From assembly GCA_003552365.1 (NCBI GenBank), contig PUKR01000173.1, positions 1 to 25,774 of the forward strand: a stretch of 25,774 nt of DNA. The letters are read 5' to 3'. The DNA comes from Syntrophomonadaceae bacterium (lineage in GTDB: Bacteria > Bacillota > Dethiobacteria > DTU022). The position numbers and the translations under genes were made by a program. The notes beneath the pieces are model-generated. The model saw only the letters and a list, made by a program, of their open reading frames with translations, ran no database searches and was not told the origin of the DNA. Shown in pieces: positions 1 to 7,709 of this stretch (position 1 is its first letter; every line of letters begins with the position of its first letter).

Positions 1-21
1 CCGCACAGGCACGCCCGGCTT

Positions 22-972
22 TCAGCGGATATCGGCCAGTGCCGGAATACCGCCCAAGGATGTGGCAGTCAGCGCCGCCCTTTCTACCGCCTCTGCAACA
101 GCCTCAGCCCCCATTAAGCCGACCAGGGTCAGATCCGCCTTCTCTATCTCACCCGTTGAAAGGGCAAAAATAGTATCCCCGTCCCACATGGTGTGAACCG
201 GCCAAATTGACCGGGCCAGGCCGTCATGGGCCATCTGGCAGACCTTGGTTAGTTCCGCTTTGCCAAACTCAGCATTTGTCGCTACAACCCCAAGGGTTGT
301 ATTGCCCGAAAAACCACTTCCTGCTATTTCATATAGCAGTTCCGCTGTTTTTCCCACTGCGCCGTTATCAGGATGACGAGGCCCTGCCAATAATTTTCCC
401 TTACGGCTATAAATATCTCCAAACGCATTTACTACCACCAGGGCGGAAACAATTAAACTGCCTGTTTTTATAGTTACAGAAGCCTGCCCGGATTTCATCG
501 CGTAATCCATTCCCCTAATTTTACCGACCGTTGCACCACAACCCGCTCCGACTGAACCCTCGGCAACCGGGCCATTAGTAGCTTCCCGGCAGGCCCGGTA
601 ACCCATTTCAGCGTCGGGACGGACGGATCCGTCACCGACGAACAGATCAAAAAGCACGGCAGCCGGGACAATCGGCACTTTAAACCGGCCGACAGGAAAA
701 CCAAAGTCTTTTTCTTCCAGGTACCGGCTTACCCCGGAAGCAGCCTCAAGTCCAAAAGCGCTTCCCCCGCAAAGCGCCAGCGCCTGCACTTTGTCAACCA
801 GCTGCCCCGGCCGCAGCAGATCGGTTTCCCTTGTTCCCGGAGCCGACCCGCGCACTTCAACTGCCGCATCAGCTCCACCCTCTACCAGCACGACTGTTAC
901 CCCGGTAGCCGCCTCTAAGTTGGAAGCAACCCCGACCTTAATCCCTTCCACATCCGTCAAACCTGCTGTCAA
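22..972 (-). CDS. P1/S58 family self-processing peptidase (DmpA/NylC-like)
   Basis: A 316-residue protein of the N-terminal-nucleophile family that includes DmpA aminopeptidase and the nylon-oligomer hydrolase NylC. Family members cut themselves into two chains, and the new N-terminal Ser or Thr becomes the catalytic nucleophile. Visible here are the conserved N-terminal segment (GLTDVEGIKVG), the LCGGSAFGL segment near residues 67-74, the glycine-rich VGAGCGATVGK near 141-151, and the cleavage-site region GNTTLGVVATNA near 223-234. By analogy with NylC the predicted cut is N224/T225. The substrate is unknown; D-amino acid or beta-peptides are typical guesses. The start is TTG, chosen because GAGGAG lies 9 bases upstream and no better start exists. 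It is transcribed divergently from the amidohydrolase next door across about 94 bases. Family confidence is high; physiological role is not known. Confidence 0.9.
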   Translation of the reverse strand: MTAGLTDVEGIKVGVASNLEAATGVTVVLVEGGADAAVEVRGSAPGTRETDLLRPGQLVDKVQALALCGGSAFGLEAASGVSRYLEEKDFGFPVGRFKVPIVPAAVLFDLFVGDGSVRPDAEMGYRACREATNGPVAEGSVGAGCGATVGKIRGMDYAMKSGQASVTIKTGSLIVSALVVVNAFGDIYSRKGKLLAGPRHPDNGAVGKTAELLYEIAGSGFSGNTTLGVVATNAEFGKAELTKVCQMAHDGLARSIWPVHTMWDGDTIFALSTGEIEKADLTLVGLMGAEAVAEAVERAALTATSLGGIPALADIR

Positions 973-1066
973 ATCCGCTCACTCCTCTTCATATGTTATA
1001 CTTTATTAAGAAACTACCCGGCCTGCTTTTATATCATAACTAATTCTGCAAAGGGGGTTTGCCGCC

Positions 1067-1921
1067 CTGTTTAACCAGCTTAGAGCAATAGATAATATTT
1101 GGGACAGCCATGTCCATATTTTCCCACAAAAAATCATGGAGGCTATATACACTTATTTTCAGGCGAACTACCATTTCAGGCCTCCTTTTTCAACCAATCC
1201 GGAAACCCTGGTAAAAGAAATGACAGGCTGCAGGGTAAATAAAGCTTTTCTTTTAGCTTATGCCCATAAGCCCGGGCTTTCCCGGCAATTAAATTCCTGG
1301 CTTTACCGCTTCAGCTTAGAGCATCCCCGGTTGATTCCTTTTGCTTCGGTCCATCCCGGCGATCCCGATCTGGGTGAAATAATTACCGAGGCCCTGGACC
1401 GCTATGATTTTGCCGGGGTTAAACTGCACTGCCTGGTTCAGAAACATCCCCCGGATCACAAAAAGCTGTTTCCGGTTTATGAAGCCCTGATAGAACGATC
1501 TAAAGCAGCGGTAGTTCATGCCAGCACTTTCCCACAGGCTGCGGAAGGATGCCTGGGGATTGCTTACATAAAAAATCTTTTACGCCATTTCCCCGACTTG
1601 AACTTAATTATCCCCCACTTAGGGCTCAATGAACTTGCACAATACCGGGGGTTGCTGGAAAAACATAAAGGCCTTTACCTGGATACAGCTTTTGTTTTTC
1701 AAAACCAGGGCTTTATTCCCCCTTTAGAAGAAATTAAAGCGACTATAACCGGCTACCCCGATCGGATTCTCTATGGAAGCGATTACCCTTTCATCATGGA
1801 ACCCCCTGTAAATGGAATTAAACGTATCCTCGAACTCGACCTCCCTGAAGATACAATGGAATCCCTGTTTAAAAAAAATGCCCGGCAATTTCTCAACAGG
1901 TTGAACTTTAATTACAAGTAA
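1067..1921 (+). CDS. Amidohydrolase family 2 (PF04909-like) metal-dependent hydrolase, probable CTG start
   Basis: A TIM-barrel amidohydrolase, about 284 residues. From the first ATG (1136) the protein would lack the first metal-binding motif. Reading in frame upstream to the stop at 1037 gives IWDSHVHIFP just before that ATG, which is the HxH motif expected on strand 1 of these enzymes. The only good initiation signal is CTG at 1067, 9 bases after AAGGGGG (1051-1057); no ATG, GTG or TTG is available in that stretch. Further family motifs follow: GVKLHC, VVHAS (third histidine region), LIIPHLG (fourth histidine) and LYGSDYPF with the catalytic aspartate. The substrate is not predictable. It is one of only two plus-strand genes here and faces ftsH tail to tail. 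The family call is firm; the CTG start is an inference from motif and ribosome binding site. Confidence 0.85.
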   Translation: MFNQLRAIDNIWDSHVHIFPQKIMEAIYTYFQANYHFRPPFSTNPETLVKEMTGCRVNKAFLLAYAHKPGLSRQLNSWLYRFSLEHPRLIPFASVHPGDPDLGEIITEALDRYDFAGVKLHCLVQKHPPDHKKLFPVYEALIERSKAAVVHASTFPQAAEGCLGIAYIKNLLRHFPDLNLIIPHLGLNELAQYRGLLEKHKGLYLDTAFVFQNQGFIPPLEEIKATITGYPDRILYGSDYPFIMEPPVNGIKRILELDLPEDTMESLFKKNARQFLNRLNFNYK

Positions 1922-1944
1922 GGCCGGGAAAACTTTCCCGGCCT
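1921..1944. terminator. Hairpin between convergent amidohydrolase and ftsH
   Basis: A near-perfect GC-rich inverted repeat, AGGCCGGGAA with TTCCCGGCCT (10-11 bp, loop of 2-4 bases), begins at the amidohydrolase stop codon and stands between two convergent genes. Neither strand shows a strong U-run after it, so it is either a weak bidirectional terminator or a 3'-end stabilising hairpin. Confidence 0.55.
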
Positions 1945-1987
1945 CAATAAATCCTGAATGCAATATTCAACAATTTTTAAGCTTTCC

Positions 1988-4066
1988 TTAAGACTTTTCT
2001 CCGCGTTCACTTTGCTGCCGGAAAGAAGCCTGGCGGTTGGTTTTTTCTTCAGTTTCTTGATCAGTTTTATCCTCGGGGGCTTCTTCGGCGTAGCCGCCTG
2101 CTTCAGTGCCGCTTACAGCTTCTTCTACCCCGGGGTCTTCATCTTCTGTTTCAGAAACTTCCTCATCTTCACCGGTTATTTCATTTTCATCTTCCGAGTC
2201 ATCACTTTCGGTATCTGCAGCAGCTTCTTCCTCTTCAAACAGATCATCTTCTTCGTCAGTTTCTTCTCCTACCGGCGGCAGCTCTTTGCCCTCTACCAGG
2301 GCTTTAATTTCTTTCGAATTAAGAGTTTCCCTCTCAATCAAAGCCTGGGCAAGGGTTTCCAGCTTGGAGCGGTTTTCTTCCAAAATATCCTGGGCCTGCT
2401 GGTAGCTGTTATCAATGGTTTTTCTAATCTCCTGGTCGATCGCTTTGGCAATTTCCTCGCTGTAATCACGGTCCCTGCCCAAATCACGCCCCAAAAATAC
2501 CTGGTCCTGCTTCCTGCCCAGGGTTATCGGCCCCAGGGCATCGCTCATGCCGTACTCCATGATCATCTGCCTGACAATCTGGGTGGCCCGCTCCAGGTCA
2601 TTCTGGGCCCCGGTGCTGATATCATTGAGAACCAGCTTTTCTGAAACCCGGCCGCCAAGCAGGGTGCTGACCCGGTCTAAAAGTTCTGATTTAGTCATGT
2701 AATAGCGATCTTCTTCCGGAAACATCAAGGTGTAACCTCCCGCTTTGCCGCGGGGTATGATCGAAACCTTATGCACCGGGTCGGTGTGGGGGAGCAGGTA
2801 CCCTACCAGGGCATGTCCGGCTTCATGGTAAGCAACAATTTTCTTTTCAAAGTCGCTGATTACCCGGCTTGTCTTCTGGGTTCCGGCAACTACCCTTTCA
2901 ACCGCTTCTTCCAGGTGTTTCATAGTTATTTTCTTTTTGTTCTCGCGGGCCGCTAAAAGCGCTGCTTCATTAACCACATTTTCCAGGTCTGCACCGGTAA
3001 ATCCCGGGGTGCCCCTGGCCACCACTTTTAAATCAACATCCTCGGCAAGCTGTTTGCTCCTGGTATGTACTATTAGAATTTCAACCCGACCTTTTACATC
3101 AGGCAGGGTTACAGTTACCTCACGGTCAAACCGCCCGGGCCTGAGCAGGGCCGGGTCGAGGATATCGGGACGGTTGGTAGCGGCGATAATTATAATCCCT
3201 TCGTTAACATCAAAACCATCCATTTCTACAAGCAGCTGGTTCAGGGTCTGCTCTCTTTCGTCGTGGCCTCCGCCGAGACCGGCACCACGCTGGCGTCCAA
3301 CAGCGTCAATTTCATCAATGAAGACGATACAGGGTGAACTTTTCTTGGCATTCTCAAACATATCCCTGACCCTGGAAGCTCCGACCCCGACAAACATTTC
3401 AACAAAGTCAGAACCACTTATACTGAAGAAGGGCACCCCGGCCTCGCCGGCTACAGCCCTGCCCAACAGGGTTTTACCTGTTCCCGGAGGGCCGACCAGT
3501 AAAACCCCTTTGGGGATACGCGCCCCGAGTTCAATATATTTACGGGGGTCTTTCAAAAAGTCCACTATTTCGGCAAGTTCGGCTCTTTCTTCATCAGCGC
3601 CGGCAACATCATCGAAAGTAACTTTCTTTTTATCGCTTTCCTGGAGTTTAGCTTTACTTTTACCGAAATTCATCATCCGGTTGCCGCCGCCCTGGGACTG
3701 CTGCATAAAAAAGAAAAATATCCCGATGATCAACAGAAAGGGGATCATATAGGTAAGGGCGGTCTGCCACCATTCCGGCCCCCGTTCGGGGTGCGGTGAA
3801 TAAGGGACCTCGTTTTCCAACAGGAGTTCTGTTAGCTGGTGGTCATCCGGACGGGTGGTTTCGATTTCAGTACCGTCATCAAGCACAGCTTCAATTTCAT
3901 TTCCATAAGCAGAAACCTTGGCTACTTCACCGCGCTCGATTTTATTTACAAATTCGTTATAGCTTATCTCTTCCGGCTCAACACCGGCATTGAACGTGGC
4001 AAGTAAAATTACTACTACCAGCCCGATTAGCATGTAGAACATTATTTGTCTGACAACTGGGCTCAA
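1988..4066 (-). CDS. ftsH: ATP-dependent zinc metalloprotease FtsH
   Basis: A membrane-anchored AAA+ protease that extracts and degrades membrane and regulatory proteins as a hexamer. Two transmembrane segments (about 8-25 and 104-121) flank an extracytoplasmic domain. Then come Walker A GPPGTGKT (192-199), Walker B IVFIDEID (247-254), the arginine-finger region near RPGRFDRE (309-316), the zinc site HEAGH (414-418) and the third zinc ligand D490 in GAQNDLERAT. At 692 residues it is longer than the usual 600-650. The excess is a very acidic tail (about 600-675) rich in Glu and Asp. The start is TTG with GGAGGG just upstream; the ATG at codon 9 lacks its own site. It follows hpt, as is usual in Bacillota, and has its own likely promoter at 4110-4138. 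The call is essentially certain. Confidence 0.98.
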   Translation of the reverse strand: MSPVVRQIMFYMLIGLVVVILLATFNAGVEPEEISYNEFVNKIERGEVAKVSAYGNEIEAVLDDGTEIETTRPDDHQLTELLLENEVPYSPHPERGPEWWQTALTYMIPFLLIIGIFFFFMQQSQGGGNRMMNFGKSKAKLQESDKKKVTFDDVAGADEERAELAEIVDFLKDPRKYIELGARIPKGVLLVGPPGTGKTLLGRAVAGEAGVPFFSISGSDFVEMFVGVGASRVRDMFENAKKSSPCIVFIDEIDAVGRQRGAGLGGGHDEREQTLNQLLVEMDGFDVNEGIIIIAATNRPDILDPALLRPGRFDREVTVTLPDVKGRVEILIVHTRSKQLAEDVDLKVVARGTPGFTGADLENVVNEAALLAARENKKKITMKHLEEAVERVVAGTQKTSRVISDFEKKIVAYHEAGHALVGYLLPHTDPVHKVSIIPRGKAGGYTLMFPEEDRYYMTKSELLDRVSTLLGGRVSEKLVLNDISTGAQNDLERATQIVRQMIMEYGMSDALGPITLGRKQDQVFLGRDLGRDRDYSEEIAKAIDQEIRKTIDNSYQQAQDILEENRSKLETLAQALIERETLNSKEIKALVEGKELPPVGEETDEEDDLFEEEEAAADTESDDSEDENEITGEDEEVSETEDEDPGVEEAVSGTEAGGYAEEAPEDKTDQETEEKTNRQASFRQQSERGEKS

Positions 4067-4109
4067 AAAGTACCCTCCTCTCCATTAAGCCCTATAAAGC
4101 CTGAAATAA

Positions 4110-4138
4110 ATTGTAACACACTGGGTGGGTGGAAGCAA
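4110..4138 (-). promoter_or_regulatory. Probable sigma-A promoter of ftsH (extended -10)
   Basis: On the minus strand TTGCTT (-35, at 4133-4138) is followed after 17 bases by TACAAT (-10, at 4110-4115). A TG one base ahead of the -10 forms an extended -10 element. Transcription would begin near 4103, giving a leader of about 37 bases before the TTG start. The -35 match is weak. Confidence 0.5.
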
Positions 4139-4210
4139 TAAAACCTAAGCCTTGTTAGAAGTTTATTTGCCCCGTTTTAAATTTGACTTCTTCTCTTGAG
4201 AAAGTTTGTC

Positions 4211-4783
4211 TTAAGCATTTAAAATGCAGATGTCGGAAAGCTGACGGTAGTCTTCCCCGTAATCCAGGCCGTAGCCAATAACAAAATGATCGGGGATTGC
4301 AAAACCACAGTAGGTGGGCTCAAACTCAACTTTCCGGCGTTCAGGCTTATCCAGTAGAGTTACTACTTTTAATGAATTTGGTTTCCTGCTCTCCAGGTTA
4401 TCGATCAGGTAATTGAGAGTCAGTCCCGTATCGACGATATCTTCCACGATTAGGACATCTTTGCCCTGGATGCTTTGTTCCAGGTCTTTTAAAATACGGA
4501 CCACCCCGGATGAGGTGGTGCTGCTGCCATAACTGGAAACTGCAATAAAATCAATTTCAACCGGGACATCCACTAAACGAATTAAATCACTCAAAAAAAT
4601 TACCGCCCCTTTTAATATACCGATCATTAAAGGCCTTTTACCGCGGTAATCGATTGAGATTTGATCGGCCAGCTCTTTTACCCGTCTATTAATATCCCCG
4701 GCAGGAAGCAGTACTTCCAACTCTTCACTCGTTTGGTAATTGAACTTTTTGTTCCCTTTTGCATTTGTTTTTTCTTCAGCCAC
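4211..4783 (-). CDS. hpt: Hypoxanthine phosphoribosyltransferase
   Basis: A purine-salvage enzyme that joins hypoxanthine (and often guanine) to PRPP, giving IMP or GMP. The PRPP-binding loop is seen in DVLIVEDIVDTGLTL, and the family segments IGILKGAVIFLSDL, VSSYGSSTTSSG and the C-terminal FVIGYGLDYGEDYR are present. I place the start at GTG 4783 because AAGGTGG lies 8 bases upstream and this gives 190 residues, near the family's 175-185. An ATG at 4840 would give 209 residues but has no visible ribosome binding site, and an ATG at 4789 is too close to the site. It lies 71 bases after tilS, the normal partner order tilS-hpt-ftsH. Its substrate PRPP is made by prs in the same window. Confidence 0.95.
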   Translation of the reverse strand: MAEEKTNAKGNKKFNYQTSEELEVLLPAGDINRRVKELADQISIDYRGKRPLMIGILKGAVIFLSDLIRLVDVPVEIDFIAVSSYGSSTTSSGVVRILKDLEQSIQGKDVLIVEDIVDTGLTLNYLIDNLESRKPNSLKVVTLLDKPERRKVEFEPTYCGFAIPDHFVIGYGLDYGEDYRQLSDICILNA

Positions 4784-4854
4784 ATTCATTCCCACCTTAA
4801 TCAGTATAGTAGAAACCTGCAGATGCTTCTTCATCTTCATATTCTAACAAAATT

Positions 4855-6264
4855 TTATTTTGACGGCAGCTTCGGAACTGTATACTCCAGGACCAGCACT
4901 CTTTTAGTCCGATCGGTAACCCGGTAAGGATGAGCGATTCTTATCCCGGCCACCCATATAATATCATCGCCTGCTACAATTAGGGGCACGTTTTCACGGT
5001 TTTGCCTGGGAACTTTCTGATCAATGAAAAAATCTTTAATTTTTTTGCTCCCTTTACTCCCCTGGGGATAAAACCGGGCTCCCGGCCATCTCGAACAGAT
5101 TTTCAAAAATTTGGTCGGGATTAAATCATAATCAAGACAGGCGCGGTATTTGCCGGGCCGCCTGGATAAATGATCAATATCCACTACCCCGGCCTTGATT
5201 TTTCTGCCACCCGGTAAACCGGCTTGCCCGGGGACTTCCAGGGTGATTTCTGTAATATTTAAATCACCGCTGTAACCCGGATTGTAAACAGTTAAGTTAT
5301 TATAATCAAGGCAGGCCCATACCCCGCCGGGCAAAATCAGTTCGTCTCCAGTACTGCCTTTTTCGATCAATCCTCGAAGCTGGTGGATGTGGTGCCTCCC
5401 TATCTGCCCCGGGCTTAAATACATCTTCAAGGTTAAATGCAATATCCTGTTTTTGAGGGCAGGTGGAAGGTTAATCAAATCATTTCTCCGAAAGGCAATA
5501 CTATCTCTTCTAGGACGGGCAATTTCTAAGTATTTTTCCCTGGTTAATCTTTGCAGGTAATGACGATCTGCTGCCGCCAGTTCAGCCAGTCCAAACAAGG
5601 TTTCCCTGAGGCGAGGATTAAAGCGCTTTTCAAGTTCGGGAATCAATTCCAGGCGGAGCTTGTTGCGGGTATAGTCGGTTTCAAGGTTGCTGCTATCTGT
5701 AAAAGGCTGCAGGTCATTTTCTCGGCAATACTGTTCAATCTCCCGGCGCCGCAAGCAGAGCAAGGGCCTGATTAAGGTAAAACCTTTTCTCCTGCTTTTG
5801 GGTAATATACCGGCTAAACCGTCTACCCCGGTACCTCTGAGCACGTTTAACAGAACAGTTTCAGCCTGATCATCTAAGTGATGCCCGGAGGCAATTTTCG
5901 ACGCCCCATATTTGTTGGCAGTATCAAACAAAAACTCGTAACGGGCAAGCCTTCCGGCTTCTTCTTCTGAGATACCCTTTTGTTTTTTTAGTCTTTTAAT
6001 ATCCACCGTTTTCGATTCAAAAACAAGCGACCAGGATAAAGCAATTTTACCTACCTCGGCTTCTTCAACCTCCGCTTCTTTTCTCAGGCTGTGATTTAGG
6101 TGCGCCACTATAAGTTCTAATTTTAGTTCGCGGGATAGTTCATGGAGTATATGCAGAAGGGCAAAAGAATCAGGCCCCCCTGAAACTGCAACAATAACTT
6201 TATCGCCTTTTTTTAGAAGGCCTTCCCGGGAAATATACTCTTTAACCTTTTTTAACTGTGCCAA
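4855..6264 (-). CDS. tilS: tRNA(Ile)-lysidine synthetase TilS
   Basis: Converts the wobble cytidine of the CAU-anticodon tRNA(Ile) to lysidine, an essential modification that makes it read AUA. The PP-loop signature SGGPDS is at residues 28-33, followed by HLNHSLR and the SGHHLDDQAETVL and GTGVDGLAG segments of the N-type ATP pyrophosphatase domain. The far C-terminal tRNA-binding TilS_C domain is present (KKIKDFFIDQKVPR, then DIIWVAGIRIAHPYRVT). At 469 residues it has full length. The start is TTG, because an in-frame TGA lies three codons upstream; ribosome binding is only moderate (AGGGTGA, about 15 bases away). A terminator separates it from the S1 gene upstream. In many spore-formers spoIIE lies directly before tilS; it is missing here. 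Confidence 0.97.
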   Translation of the reverse strand: MAQLKKVKEYISREGLLKKGDKVIVAVSGGPDSFALLHILHELSRELKLELIVAHLNHSLRKEAEVEEAEVGKIALSWSLVFESKTVDIKRLKKQKGISEEEAGRLARYEFLFDTANKYGASKIASGHHLDDQAETVLLNVLRGTGVDGLAGILPKSRRKGFTLIRPLLCLRRREIEQYCRENDLQPFTDSSNLETDYTRNKLRLELIPELEKRFNPRLRETLFGLAELAAADRHYLQRLTREKYLEIARPRRDSIAFRRNDLINLPPALKNRILHLTLKMYLSPGQIGRHHIHQLRGLIEKGSTGDELILPGGVWACLDYNNLTVYNPGYSGDLNITEITLEVPGQAGLPGGRKIKAGVVDIDHLSRRPGKYRACLDYDLIPTKFLKICSRWPGARFYPQGSKGSKKIKDFFIDQKVPRQNRENVPLIVAGDDIIWVAGIRIAHPYRVTDRTKRVLVLEYTVPKLPSK

Positions 6265-6312
6265 TTGCAGTCACGACCAATCACCCTGCGGGGCGGAAAG
6301 GATTGCCCAGAT

Positions 6313-6336
6313 AAAAAAACACCCTGTAGCAGAGTG
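6313..6336 (-). terminator. Rho-independent terminator after the S1-domain gene
   Basis: On the minus strand CACTCTG-CTA-CAGGGTG forms a 7-bp stem (one U-G pair) with a 3-base loop, immediately followed by seven T residues. It sits 36 bases beyond the S1 gene stop codon and ahead of tilS. Confidence 0.85.
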
Positions 6337-6371
6337 CCTTAAAAATATTGATTAAGCTTGGAGAAAATCAA

Positions 6372-6785
6372 CTATCCTTCACGGCATGAACTACCGCGGC
6401 TACCTCTTTTTGATTCAGTATTACGCTTAAGATCCAATAACCTTTCATCGCTTTCTTTAAAGAAACGGCTCATTTTATCTTCAAAAGAGCCCTTCGAGCC
6501 TTTGGAACCTTTCTTTACCGGCTCTGCCTTGCTTTTCTTGATGTTTTCTACGGGGGGCGCCTTTTTCTGAGCCTGTTTAATTGAAAGACCAACTTTGCCG
6601 TTTTTTTCTACTGAAAGCACTTTAACTTCGACTTTATCATTTTTTTTATAAAAGTCATTTATATCTTTAACATACTCATCAGCCACTTCCGAAATATGGA
6701 CTAGCCCTGTCGTGCCATCGGGTAAGTCCACAAAAGCGCCAAAATTTGTTATCCCGGTTATCACTCCTTCCACAATACTACCCAC
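6372..6785 (-). CDS. S1 RNA-binding domain protein (YabR/GSP13-like)
   Basis: A single S1 domain (EGVITGITNFGAFVDLPDGTTGLVHISEVADEYV, then VEVKVLSVEKNGKVGLSI) followed by a basic, lysine-rich tail, about 137 residues. Homologues bind RNA or ribosomes in Bacillota and are encoded at this same place between divIC and tilS. The GTG at 6785 is the only ordinary start codon, but it lies 24 bases from the strong AAGGAGGAG site. An in-frame ATC at 6803 stands 6 bases from that site and would add six residues (IKKEIV), matching the N-terminal length of YabR-type homologues. The true start is therefore uncertain. A consensus promoter and a structured leader precede the gene. Confidence 0.9.
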   Translation of the reverse strand: MGSIVEGVITGITNFGAFVDLPDGTTGLVHISEVADEYVKDINDFYKKNDKVEVKVLSVEKNGKVGLSIKQAQKKAPPVENIKKSKAEPVKKGSKGSKGSFEDKMSRFFKESDERLLDLKRNTESKRGSRGSSCREG

Positions 6786-6809
6786 AACAATCTCTTTCTT
6801 GATGAAAAA

Positions 6810-6818
6810 CTCCTCCTT
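6810..6818 (-). promoter_or_regulatory. Strong Shine-Dalgarno site of the S1 gene, misplaced for the GTG start
   Basis: AAGGAGGAG on the minus strand is a near-perfect ribosome binding site. It is 6 bases from an in-frame ATC (6801-6803) and 24 bases from the GTG start at 6783-6785, so it argues for initiation at ATC or for an unusual leader. Confidence 0.6.
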
Positions 6819-6823
6819 GGTAT

Positions 6824-6850
6824 TTATTATCGGTAATTATTATCCGGTAA
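6824..6850. repeat. Adjacent 13/14-base tandem repeat in the S1 gene leader
   Basis: Two abutting copies, TTATTATCGGTAA (6824-6836) and TTATTATCCGGTAA (6837-6850), differ only by one inserted C. They lie in the untranslated leader of the S1 gene, just ahead of its ribosome binding site. Function unknown; they could be protein- or RNA-binding sites. Confidence 0.75.
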
Positions 6851-6868
6851 TTTTACAGTAACCACCCT

Positions 6869-6889
6869 GGGATAATACCGAATGATCCC
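6869..6889 (-). other. Hairpin in the S1 gene leader
   Basis: GGGAT and ATCCC, extended by an inner AT/AT pair across one mismatch, form a stem around the loop TCGGT on the minus strand. No U-run follows, so this is not a terminator; it may be a leader RNA structure. Confidence 0.5.
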
Positions 6890-6903
6890 TTTAAACTAAT
6901 GTT

Positions 6904-6931
6904 ATTATAACTTCTTTGTTATTATTGTCAA
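6904..6931 (-). promoter_or_regulatory. Consensus sigma-A promoter for the S1 gene
   Basis: Both hexamers match the consensus exactly: TTGACA (6926-6931) and TATAAT (6904-6909), separated by 16 bases on the minus strand. The -35 box overlaps the stop codon of the upstream FtsB/DivIC-like gene. Transcription would start near 6897, giving a leader of about 95-110 bases. Confidence 0.85.
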
Positions 6932-7266
6932 TCCTCTAACTGGAAAATTGTTTCATCAGGTTTGATCAAGCCCAGCCTTTCCCGGGCGAGAATTTCAATA
7001 TAATCATAGTCTTCCAGCCGTTCAATTTCCAGCTCGGCCATTTCCTTGCGCCTTTCATGTTCCCTGATCCTTTCTTCATATTCTTCCAGTTCAGCCCTAG
7101 CCTGCTCCTGCCTGATATACTGGGCAGCTATAATCACCAAAAGAACACAAATCAAGATGAAGCCCACCGTGCTTACCAGGCGGTACATGCTGTACCCCTT
7201 ACCCCGGGGACGCTGGGGCAATTTAGAAACAGGCTTGTTGTTCCCTTTTTTATCCTTTAATCCCAT
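6928..7266 (-). CDS. FtsB/DivIC-like septum formation initiator protein
   Basis: A small bitopic membrane protein of the division machinery, 112 residues. A basic cytoplasmic N-terminus (about 1-27) is followed by one transmembrane helix (LVSTVGFILICVLLVIIAAQ) and a charged coiled coil (QEQARAELEEYEERIREHERR). The C-terminal signature YIEILARERLGLIKPDE is typical of the FtsB/DivIC family (PF04977). The frame is open further upstream to a TTG at 7332, but that would place the hup terminator (7289-7315) inside the gene, so the ATG at 7266 is preferred even though its ribosome binding site is weak. Its place between hup and the S1 gene is that of divIC. In spore-formers yabP and yabQ normally lie just upstream; they are not here. 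Confidence 0.88.
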   Translation of the reverse strand: MGLKDKKGNNKPVSKLPQRPRGKGYSMYRLVSTVGFILICVLLVIIAAQYIRQEQARAELEEYEERIREHERRKEMAELEIERLEDYDYIEILARERLGLIKPDETIFQLED

Positions 7267-7288
7267 GGTAATCACGCTCACATTTTGG

Positions 7289-7315
7289 AAAAAATCCCCC
7301 CAAAAGCGGGGGGAT
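7289..7315 (-). terminator. Rho-independent terminator of hup
   Basis: On the minus strand ATCCCCCC and GGGGGGAT form a perfect 8-bp stem around a 6-base loop, directly followed by a run of T. It lies 44 bases after the HU stop codon and shows that the FtsB/DivIC gene must begin downstream of it. Confidence 0.92.
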
Positions 7316-7358
7316 CGGTCAGGCTTGGACAATTCATATGGAGAATAATGCCGGCAAA

Positions 7359-7631
7359 CTACTTAACTTTATCTTTTAGTGCTTTGCCTGGCTTAAACGC
7401 TGGTACTTTCAGGGCCTGGATCTTAATCTTTTCTCCCGTTGCGGGATTGCGACCCTCGCGCGCTTTACGGTTTCTGACTTCAAATGTGCCAAAACCAACC
7501 AGTTGGACCTTATCCCCTTTAACCAAACCGTCAGTAATACTGTCTAAAACCGCCTTTACCGCTTTTTCACTATCCTTTTTTGACATCCCAGCTTTTTCAG
7601 CAACCAGATCTACAAGTTCAGACTTATTCAC
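7359..7631 (-). CDS. hup: DNA-binding protein HU
   Basis: A 90-residue nucleoid protein that bends and packs DNA as a dimer. The whole HU fold is recognisable: MNKSELVDLVAEKAGMSKKD, the VKGDKVQLVGFGTFEVRNR beta region and the DNA-arm segment KAREGRNPATGEKI. It ends in the usual lysine-rich C-terminus. The start is GTG, with AAGGAGGG 9 bases upstream. It follows mazG by 78 bases and ends in its own strong terminator. In Bacillus and many Clostridia an S4-domain RNA-binding gene follows here; it is absent. Confidence 0.97.
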   Translation of the reverse strand: MNKSELVDLVAEKAGMSKKDSEKAVKAVLDSITDGLVKGDKVQLVGFGTFEVRNRKAREGRNPATGEKIKIQALKVPAFKPGKALKDKVK

Positions 7632-7709
7632 AGTTTAAAACCCTCCTTGTTCAAAGTAATTTTCCCTTTATGCTCATGTTTATTCGACTTTGTTTTTAAG
7701 ATTCCTGCT

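Noticed and set aside
1958..3752. Long plus-strand open frames opposite ftsH
   Set aside because: They are antisense shadows of the ftsH codons, with serine- and phenylalanine-rich composition arising from Glu/Asp/Lys codons. FtsH itself is unmistakable.
6265..6371. Possible tRNA gene near the S1 gene, as in Bacillus
   Set aside because: No cloverleaf or TTCGAATCC-like arm; the region holds a terminator and a short tilS leader only.
7267..7332. Longer FtsB/DivIC start at TTG 7332
   Set aside because: It would include the perfect hup terminator hairpin and T-run in the coding sequence, has no ribosome binding site, and gives an N-terminus unlike the family.
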